Positions 6,522-11,995 of a stretch of 11,995 nt of DNA are shown in pieces. Source of the DNA: Clostridia bacterium (GTDB lineage Bacteria > Bacillota > Clostridia > Oscillospirales > Acutalibacteraceae); NCBI GenBank assembly GCA_017631745.1, contig JAGBSR010000101.1, positions 1 through 11,995 of the forward strand, read 5' to 3'. The first letter of the stretch is position 1; each line of letters starts with the position of its first letter. The notes under the pieces are model-generated. The model had not been told where the DNA came from and did no database searches. It saw nothing but the letters and a program-made list of their open reading frames with translations. The position numbers and the translations under genes are program-made.

Positions 6522-7332
6522 GCTGCTTAAATATGAAATCAAACACTCGGCAAGATACACGGCAACTATCTATCTTGCAACTCTGGCTTTTGCCGCCGTA
6601 TCGGTAATTGCTCTTGTTTTCAATTCCACATGGCTGGGCGTAATGAGCTGCTTTATGCTTTATATTGCAGGTGTTGCTTCAGTTATAGTGACTCTTGTAT
6701 CTGTAATTAAAAACTTTTATGATACACTTTACGGCAGACAGGGTTATCTGACCTTTACACTTCCCGTTAAATGCAGCACAGTGCTTATTTCAAAGCTTAT
6801 AACCTCAGTTATATGGATAATTGTAGGCTTCATTGTAATGGGTATTACTCTTCTTACTGTTTTCTTATATGCAAAGGAAAAGTCAGAGAGTATATTCGAG
6901 AGCTTCCTTGATTCATTCTTAGTCAGCGGACTTGCCGAGATGCTGCCGTCAGGTCTTGTTATTGCAGAGACACTTATTATGTTTGCTGTGCTTGCTCTTC
7001 TGACAGTTATAACATATGTAGGTTATGTTTTCTTTGTTGTTACTGTTGCCAATACAGGCAAATTCCAGTCACATCCCAAGCTTTTCGGTGCTCTTTTATT
7101 CCTTGGCATTTTTGCAGGTGTAAACACTGTAAGCAACCTTCTTACGGAAAACATTCCTCTTACATTCAATGTAGCGACAGACAGAGTTTTCTTTGCCTTT
7201 GCAGATATGTTCAGCGTTGAGGGTACTCTTCTTTCATACGGTATCGGAGGTACAATATTCTCAGCAATTGTTGCAGGCGGTCTGCTTGCACTTACAGGAT
7301 ACATAATGGAGCACAAGGTGAATATTAAATAA
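6511..7332 (+). CDS. ABC-2 type transporter permease
   Basis: This 273-residue integral membrane protein has about six hydrophobic segments (near 18-38, 41-65, 97-124, 155-187, 200-220, 243-266). It carries the stretch FYDTLYGRQGYLTFTLPV, which is characteristic of Firmicutes ABC-2 exporter permeases paired with EcsA/YtrB-like ATPases. It should form the membrane channel for the ATPase encoded upstream; two copies of each usually form the complex. ATG at 6511 is chosen over the longer open frame (from 6433) because AAGGAGG at 6495-6501 lies 9 nt before it and the N-terminus MLGKLLKYEIKHSAR is typical of the family. The start lies within the last codons of the ATPase gene (11-nt overlap). The substrate is unknown; nothing ties this exporter to the neighbouring beta-galactosidase. 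Confidence 0.88.
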   Translation: MLGKLLKYEIKHSARYTATIYLATLAFAAVSVIALVFNSTWLGVMSCFMLYIAGVASVIVTLVSVIKNFYDTLYGRQGYLTFTLPVKCSTVLISKLITSVIWIIVGFIVMGITLLTVFLYAKEKSESIFESFLDSFLVSGLAEMLPSGLVIAETLIMFAVLALLTVITYVGYVFFVVTVANTGKFQSHPKLFGALLFLGIFAGVNTVSNLLTENIPLTFNVATDRVFFAFADMFSVEGTLLSYGIGGTIFSAIVAGGLLALTGYIMEHKVNIK

Positions 7333-7359
7333 ATATCCGCTTTTCGGAGGAAATACAGA

Positions 7360-10300
7360 ATGGAAAACAAAATCATCATTGACGGTTTTAACGAGTGGCA
7401 AAATCAGCCTACAGTTACGGGCATAAACAGACTTCCCAGCACAACTTCATTCGTACCGTATGACAGTGAGGAAAAGGCTAAAAAAGCTGTAAAAGAAAAG
7501 TCGGCAAGATATTTCGGACTTTGCGGAGAATGGAAGTTCAATATCTACGATTCCTACCGTGAAAGAGAGCTGGCTTTCACAAACCCCGAGTTTGACAGCA
7601 GTGAGTGGGATACAATTCCCGTGCCGTCATCCTGGCAGAGTCTCGGTTACGATAAGCATATATATTCAAATACTCAGTATCCCTGGGAAAGAATACAGGA
7701 GCCCAATGCTCCCGAAGCTCCCACAGAATATAACCCTGTCGGCTGTTACATAAAGAAATTCACTTTGCCTGAGGGATTCAGAAAAGACAGAGTTATCATC
7801 TGCTTTGAGGGCGTTGAGTCTGCATATTATCTCTATATCAACGGCGAAAGAATTGCCTACAGTGAGGGGACCTTCAGAGAGAGCAGATTTGATATCACAG
7901 ACTATCTCGTCGACGGTGAAAACACTCTTGCAGTTGAGGTTTACCGTTGGTGCACAGGCAGTTGGATGGAGGATCAGGACTTCTTCCGTCTTGCAGGTAT
8001 TTTCAGACCCGTATATATTTACACCACAAATAAACAGTATATAGCCGACTTCAAGGTTGACTCCAAGCCCGATGTGCCTCTTTATAAGGGCGGTACTATC
8101 AACACTCAGGTATTTTTAGGTCAGGATGCCGAAAACACCGAGGCTGAGATGACTGTTTATGATATGGACGGCAATGTTGTTGCAACAGATGCCGTGATTG
8201 TTAACGAGAGCACTGAGGCGGTACTCACTGCCGAGCTTCCATTTGTTGAGCTCTGGAGTGCAGAAAAGCCCTATCTTTACAATGTGGTTATCTCCATAAG
8301 AAACGAGGCAGGCAGCTTTATTGAATATGTAAGCTGCAAAACAGGCTTCAGACACATTGAAATAAAAGACAGCGTAATTTACTATAACGGCGAAAGACTC
8401 ATTCTCAAGGGTACCAACAGACACGAGTTTTCATACGAAACCGGTCGTGCTGTTTCAAAAGAGCTGATGATTGAAGATATTCTCATTATGAAAAAGCACA
8501 ACATCAACGCTGTGCGCACTTCACATTATCCCAACTCTCCCGTATGGTATGACCTTTGTGATGAATACGGTCTTTATGTAATTGACGAAAATAATCTCGA
8601 AAGCCACGGTACAAGATTTATGGGCGAGATTACACCTCTTCTGCCCGACGGCAGAGAAGAGTGGCTACCCTCTTGTATGGACAGAATAGAGTCTCTTTAT
8701 GAGAGAGACAAAAACCATCCGAGCATCATTATGTGGTCGCTTGGTAATGAATGCAGTGCAGGTAAGAATTTCCTTATTATGCACGATTATCTTCACGATG
8801 TTGACCCCACAAGACCCGTACACTATGAGTCAATATGGGGTGATAAGGATAAGTTTGATTTCAATAAGAATGTAACAGATGTATATTCACAGATGTACCC
8901 ATATCCTTGGAATCTCGAAAAGGATATGATTGCACATCCCGAAAAGCCGTGGATGCTTTGCGAATATTCCCACGCTATGGGTAATTCCTGCGGAGGTAAC
9001 GATAAATACCTTGAGCTTATGGATAAATACAGATGCTTCTTCGGTGTTTTCGTTTGGGACTTTGTTGACCAGGGCGTAAAAATCACAAAAGAAGACGGCA
9101 CAGAATTTATCGGTTACGGCGGTGATAGCGGTGAGTTTACTCACGACGGCTCTTTCTGTGGCAACGGACTTGTTTTTGCCGACAGAAAGCTCACTCCTAA
9201 AATCAAAGAATTGAAGCGTCTTTATCAGAATGTACGCTTCAAGGCTAAGGATGCAAAGAAGGGTATCATCGAAATTCAGAACGATTTTCTTTTTACTAAT
9301 CTCAAGGAATATAATCTTCACTGGCAGGCTATCAGCGAAAACAAGGTTATGGCAAGCGGTGATATGATAGTTGACCTGCTTCCCGGCGACAGCACGGTTG
9401 TTGACCTTGGTATCGATATCAGCCACAGCGGTGAATGGTATCTCAATGTCTTCTTCGAGCTTAAGGAAAACACATCCTGGGCGAAGGTAGGCCACAGAGT
9501 TGCCAAGGCGCAGTTTGTTGTCAACGAGTATAAAAACAAGAAAGCCGAAGCATCAAAGGCACAGATGAATGTCAAGACCAATTACGGCACTGTCTGTGTT
9601 TACGGCGGAGATGTTGAAATAAACTTCTCAAGAAGAAACGGCGCAGTTTATTCTCTTAAGAAAAAGGGAACAGAAATTCTCGCAGGGGAAATCAGACCTA
9701 ACTTCTGGCGAGCTCTTATTGATAACGACAGAGGCTCAAAGCAGGCAATACGCTGTGCTGTTTGGAAATATGCTATGGATTACTGCTGGATGGGTATTCA
9801 GAAGGTGACGGAAAAGGGTGACAGAGTAATTGTAGAGGTTGACTTCGGTGTGCCCACAGTTGCCGAGGCAAAGGGTAAGCTTATCTATACAATTACAGGC
9901 AATGCCGTACATATTGATTACAGCTTCAATCCCGATGCTTCACTTCCCGAAATTCCTGAAATTTCAATGATTATCCCTCTTAAGAAAGATTATGATAAGC
10001 TTGAGTATCTCGGCAGAGGTCCTCACGAAAACTATATCGACAGAAATTACAGTGCAGATATCGGTCTTTACAAGACAAGCATTGAAGATTTGTTTGTGCC
10101 TTATCTCAAGCCTCAGGAACACGGCGAAAGAACAGGCGTAAGACGCGCAAAGCTCAGCGGTAAAAATGAAATCGCCTTTGAAGCTGACACCGAGATGGAA
10201 ATCAATGTCTGCCCCTGGACCTCATTCCAGCTTGAGAATGCACCTCATACTCACGAGCTTCCCGAAAGCGACAAGCTCTATTTCAGAGCAGTCGCAAGAC

Positions 10301-10404
10301 AGATGGGTGTAGGCGGTTATGACAGCTGGGGCTCACATACTCTTGATGAGTATAAAAACTTCAGCGGTAAAGAGTATAAGTTTGGTTTTAGTATTTTAGT
10401 GTAA
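7360..10404 (+). CDS. lacZ: Beta-galactosidase, glycoside hydrolase family 2 (LacZ-type)
   Basis: This enzyme cleaves terminal beta-D-galactosides such as lactose by a retaining mechanism. The 1014 residues match E. coli LacZ in length and five-domain order: sugar-binding jelly roll (about 50-222), immunoglobulin-like domain (225-330), TIM barrel (332-625), second Ig-like domain (635-725) and C-terminal beta-sandwich (740-1013). The acid/base is E464 in WSLGNECSAG and the nucleophile E535 in LCEYSHAMGNS (E461 and E537 in E. coli). Other hallmarks: VRTSHYPN (385-391), FVWDFVDQG (564-572), FCGNGLVFADR (599-609), YLGRGPHENYIDR (883-895) and GVGGYDSWG (983-991). The E. coli Asp201 position reads Thr199 (RWCTGSWMEDQD). 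No signal peptide, so cytosolic. GGAGG at 7346-7350 lies 9 nt before the ATG. It is 27 nt after the permease gene; no sugar transporter or lac regulator is adjacent. Confidence 0.96.
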   Translation: MENKIIIDGFNEWQNQPTVTGINRLPSTTSFVPYDSEEKAKKAVKEKSARYFGLCGEWKFNIYDSYRERELAFTNPEFDSSEWDTIPVPSSWQSLGYDKHIYSNTQYPWERIQEPNAPEAPTEYNPVGCYIKKFTLPEGFRKDRVIICFEGVESAYYLYINGERIAYSEGTFRESRFDITDYLVDGENTLAVEVYRWCTGSWMEDQDFFRLAGIFRPVYIYTTNKQYIADFKVDSKPDVPLYKGGTINTQVFLGQDAENTEAEMTVYDMDGNVVATDAVIVNESTEAVLTAELPFVELWSAEKPYLYNVVISIRNEAGSFIEYVSCKTGFRHIEIKDSVIYYNGERLILKGTNRHEFSYETGRAVSKELMIEDILIMKKHNINAVRTSHYPNSPVWYDLCDEYGLYVIDENNLESHGTRFMGEITPLLPDGREEWLPSCMDRIESLYERDKNHPSIIMWSLGNECSAGKNFLIMHDYLHDVDPTRPVHYESIWGDKDKFDFNKNVTDVYSQMYPYPWNLEKDMIAHPEKPWMLCEYSHAMGNSCGGNDKYLELMDKYRCFFGVFVWDFVDQGVKITKEDGTEFIGYGGDSGEFTHDGSFCGNGLVFADRKLTPKIKELKRLYQNVRFKAKDAKKGIIEIQNDFLFTNLKEYNLHWQAISENKVMASGDMIVDLLPGDSTVVDLGIDISHSGEWYLNVFFELKENTSWAKVGHRVAKAQFVVNEYKNKKAEASKAQMNVKTNYGTVCVYGGDVEINFSRRNGAVYSLKKKGTEILAGEIRPNFWRALIDNDRGSKQAIRCAVWKYAMDYCWMGIQKVTEKGDRVIVEVDFGVPTVAEAKGKLIYTITGNAVHIDYSFNPDASLPEIPEISMIIPLKKDYDKLEYLGRGPHENYIDRNYSADIGLYKTSIEDLFVPYLKPQEHGERTGVRRAKLSGKNEIAFEADTEMEINVCPWTSFQLENAPHTHELPESDKLYFRAVARQMGVGGYDSWGSHTLDEYKNFSGKEYKFGFSILV

Positions 10405-10418
10405 GGAGAGTATAGATT

Positions 10419-10532
10419 ATGAAAAAAACATACGGTGAGCCTATCGCGGCTTTCTTAGCAGTAGCAACACTTGTATCTCTCAGATTTGCTATAAGAAGAA
10501 TGGTTAAGAGATACTCAGGAGTAAAACTTTAA
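10419..10532 (+). CDS. 37-residue basic small protein, possible membrane-associated peptide
   Basis: The ORF encodes MKKTYGEPIAAFLAVATLVS followed by a basic tail rich in Arg and Lys (R22, R26, R27, K30, R31, K36). A short hydrophobic stretch (9-21) passes into an amphipathic basic segment, which suggests membrane association; the hydrophobic part is short for a full crossing. TAAGGAGAG at 10402-10410 overlaps the lacZ stop and puts a good SD 10 nt before the ATG, so it is probably translated together with lacZ. The ORF ends ten bases before a hairpin terminator, consistent with its being the last gene of the cluster. I do not recognise a family and assign no function. It could be a non-functional ORF, but the SD and position favour a real gene. 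Confidence 0.6.
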   Translation: MKKTYGEPIAAFLAVATLVSLRFAIRRMVKRYSGVKL

Positions 10533-10556
10533 TAATTAGTCAAAGGCGGATATAAT
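10528..10556 (+). promoter_or_regulatory. Possible promoter for the rumA-type gene overlapping the terminator
   Basis: The terminator loop itself reads TATAAT (10551-10556). A weak -35-like TTTAAT (10528-10533) is 17 nt upstream. Transcription would begin near 10563, about 22 nt before the ATG at 10585. The -35 matches consensus in only about half its positions, so the assignment is tentative. Confidence 0.3.
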
Positions 10557-10566
10557 TCCGCCTTTT
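10542..10566 (+). terminator. Hairpin terminator after lacZ and the small ORF
   Basis: AAAGGCGGA (10542-10550) and TCCGCCTTT (10557-10565) form a perfect 9-bp stem with the 6-nt loop TATAAT. The T-run is short (four T, then GC), so termination may be partial and allow read-through into the methyltransferase gene. It is placed right after the small ORF stop, as expected for an intrinsic terminator. Confidence 0.65.
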
Positions 10567-10584
10567 GCACATTGGTGATAAATT

Positions 10585-11871
10585 ATGAACAACAAACCTC
10601 AGAATAAAAAAACAGCTCCCGGCAAGCCTCGGCAGAGTACACCGAAAAAGGTCGGCAAGGGTAATGCCTGCCCATTATATAAAAAGTGCGGCGGCTGTCA
10701 GCTTCAGAATATGACCTATGATGAACAGCTTTCTTTCAAGCAGGCAAAGACTATCAAATATCTCGGCCGCTTCGGCCATGTGGAAGAAATAATCGGTATG
10801 GATGCGCCTAAGCACTACCGCAACAAGGTGCAGGCGGCTTTCGGTACCACAAGAGGCGGAAAGATAGTTTCGGGCGTTTATCAGTCCTCGAGTCACAATA
10901 TTGTGCTTGTTGATGAGTGTATGCTTGAAGATAAAATCGCCGATAAAATCATCGTCGATATAAGAAAGCTGCTTCCGAAATTCAAGCTCACAGCTTACAA
11001 CGAAGATACAGGCAAGGGCTTTCTTCGCCACGTGCTTGTCAAGCGAGGCTTCAGCACAGGCGAGGTTATGGTGGTACTCGTGACGGGCAGTGCCATCTTC
11101 CCAGCGAAAAAGGATTTTCTCAAGGCACTTCTGAAACAGCACGAAGAAATCACTACTGTTATCTGGAATATCAACCCCACAAAAACAAGTCTGGTACTCG
11201 GCAAGCGCGAGGAAGTATTATACGGCAGCGGTTACATTGAAGATATTCTTTGCGGTAAGCGCTTCAGAATATCGGCAAAGTCATTCTATCAGATAAACCC
11301 TGTGCAGACAGAAAAGCTCTACGGTACTGCTATAGAATTTGCAGGTCTCACAGGCAAAGAAACTGTTCTTGATGCTTATTGCGGTATCGGTACAATCGGT
11401 CTTGTGGCTCTGGATAAAGCTAAGCAGGTTATCGGTGTCGAACTCAACGAGGACGCTGTACGCGATGCTATAATGAATGCCAAGCTCAACGATGCTAAGA
11501 ATATCAGATTTTTCTGCGACGATGCAGGCAAATTTATGGTAGGTATGGCAGAGGCTGATGAAAAGGTCGATGTTGTATTTATGGACCCGCCCAGAGCAGG
11601 CAGTGATATACCTTTCCTTAAAAGTATTGCAACCCTTAAGCCGAAGAAGGTGGTTTATGTTTCCTGCAATGTTGAAACTCAGGCGAGAGATTTAGGCTTC
11701 CTTTGCAAAAACGGCTACAAGGTGCAGAAAATCCAACCGGTGGATATGTTCCCGCACACAAATCATGTGGAATGTGTAGTTTTGCTGACAAGAAAATCAG
11801 GTGAAGCCGGTAACGCCGGGACTTCTTCAAATAATGCAAAAGAACGCGTATACAGAAAACTCAAAAAATAA
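10585..11871 (+). CDS. 23S rRNA (uracil-C5)-methyltransferase, RumA/RlmD family, lacking TRAM domain
   Basis: RumA-family enzymes use SAM to make 5-methyluridine in 23S rRNA (U1939, and in Firmicutes RlmCD also U747). The protein has 428 residues. The [4Fe-4S] cluster ligands are C29, C35, C38 (CPLYKKCGGCQLQ) and C112 (VDECMLED). A central domain follows, then the Rossmann methyltransferase: FYQINPVQTEKLY (234-246), SAM-binding VLDAYCGIGTIGL (261-273), VFMDPPRAG (331-339), nucleophile C361 in YVSCNVET, and general base E396 in HTNHVECV. All catalytic residues are intact. The usual N-terminal TRAM RNA-binding domain is absent; instead there are 27 basic residues (NNKPQNKK...KKVGKG). GGTGA 6 nt before the ATG supports the start. 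A basic tail (403-428) extends the C-terminus. Whether it modifies one or both uridines cannot be told, so no gene symbol is given. Confidence 0.93.
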   Translation: MNNKPQNKKTAPGKPRQSTPKKVGKGNACPLYKKCGGCQLQNMTYDEQLSFKQAKTIKYLGRFGHVEEIIGMDAPKHYRNKVQAAFGTTRGGKIVSGVYQSSSHNIVLVDECMLEDKIADKIIVDIRKLLPKFKLTAYNEDTGKGFLRHVLVKRGFSTGEVMVVLVTGSAIFPAKKDFLKALLKQHEEITTVIWNINPTKTSLVLGKREEVLYGSGYIEDILCGKRFRISAKSFYQINPVQTEKLYGTAIEFAGLTGKETVLDAYCGIGTIGLVALDKAKQVIGVELNEDAVRDAIMNAKLNDAKNIRFFCDDAGKFMVGMAEADEKVDVVFMDPPRAGSDIPFLKSIATLKPKKVVYVSCNVETQARDLGFLCKNGYKVQKIQPVDMFPHTNHVECVVLLTRKSGEAGNAGTSSNNAKERVYRKLKK

Positions 11872-11894
11872 GACTGATAGCAAGGGTCAGATAT

Positions 11895-11995
11895 ATGGAA
11901 AACGCAATAAAGAACAATAGAATATATTTATTTGATAATATAAAAATTTTTTTGATTGCTACGGTTGTAATCGGACACTTCGCAGAGGTGGGAAC
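11895..11995 (+). CDS. Acyltransferase 3 family membrane protein, N-terminal fragment
   Basis: Only the first 33 codons are in the window. The sequence NRIYLFDNIKIFLIATVVIG followed by HF matches the first transmembrane segment of acyltransferase-3 (OafA/YrhL-like) proteins, with an Asp-x-x-Lys entry and the conserved His (H28) in GHF. Such proteins are multi-pass enzymes that transfer acyl groups, often acetyl, to surface carbohydrates. AAGGG at 11882-11886 lies 8 nt before the ATG. The gene starts 23 nt after the methyltransferase stop, so the two may share a transcript. The substrate cannot be told from this fragment. Confidence 0.75.
   Translation, partial: MENAIKNNRIYLFDNIKIFLIATVVIGHFAEVG

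Noticed and set aside
8887..9495. 202-codon minus-strand open frame inside lacZ
   Set aside because: No SD, no recognisable motifs, and the plus strand there is unambiguous GH2 catalytic and Ig-like domain; it is an antisense shadow.
2713..10532. Whole plus-strand cluster as a new defence or secretion system
   Set aside because: The genes are mostly housekeeping or common transporter families; no nuclease, effector, toxin or recombination gene is present.
10675..11142. 155-codon minus-strand open frame inside the rumA-type gene
   Set aside because: The plus strand encodes the iron-sulfur motif and conserved domain in this interval; the antisense frame has no family features.

Overview
The window looks like a chromosomal segment of a low-to-mid GC Gram-positive anaerobe, most probably a gut-type Clostridia (Oscillospiraceae/Ruminococcaceae-like). 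The basis is the strong GGAGG-type ribosome binding sites, AGA-rich arginine codons, a TRAM-less RumA-type methyltransferase, a Firmicutes-style ABC-2 exporter pair and a clostridial-looking GH2 beta-galactosidase. The taxonomic placement is inference from protein style, not from a marker gene. No mobile element, CRISPR array, tRNA or rRNA is visible.

Left arm (minus strand, 2493 down to 1): pth (peptidyl-tRNA hydrolase), then a divergent cation diffusion facilitator (CDF) transporter, then a membrane-anchored calcineurin-like metallophosphoesterase that runs off the left edge. The three genes are tightly packed (12 and 9 nt gaps) and probably share the promoter at 2541-2569. The CDF reading frame continues in the pth frame just after the pth stop and has no ATG/GTG/TTG before its conserved N-terminus. 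ATC at 1878 is the only well-placed initiator candidate.

Centre (2494-2712): the only sizeable non-coding stretch, a divergent promoter region for pth (minus) and rlmB (plus).

Right arm (plus strand, 2713-10532): rlmB (23S rRNA 2'-O-methyltransferase), a 767-residue catalytically dead P-type ATPase-like membrane protein, an ABC ATPase and its ABC-2 type permease (11-nt overlap), a complete cytosolic LacZ-type GH2 beta-galactosidase, and a 37-residue basic small ORF whose SD overlaps the lacZ stop. A GC-rich hairpin at 10542-10565 closes this cluster. A RumA/RlmD-type 23S rRNA m5U methyltransferase and the first 33 codons of an acyltransferase-3 family protein follow.

Three genes (pth, rlmB, rumA-type) serve translation or ribosome maturation. 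The ABC pair, pseudo-P-type ATPase, CDF and phosphoesterase are envelope proteins. lacZ has no sugar permease or regulator next to it. The most notable points are the P-type ATPase that lacks its phosphorylation site and has a well-formed internal translation start, the CDF gene without a canonical start codon, and the small ORF after lacZ.
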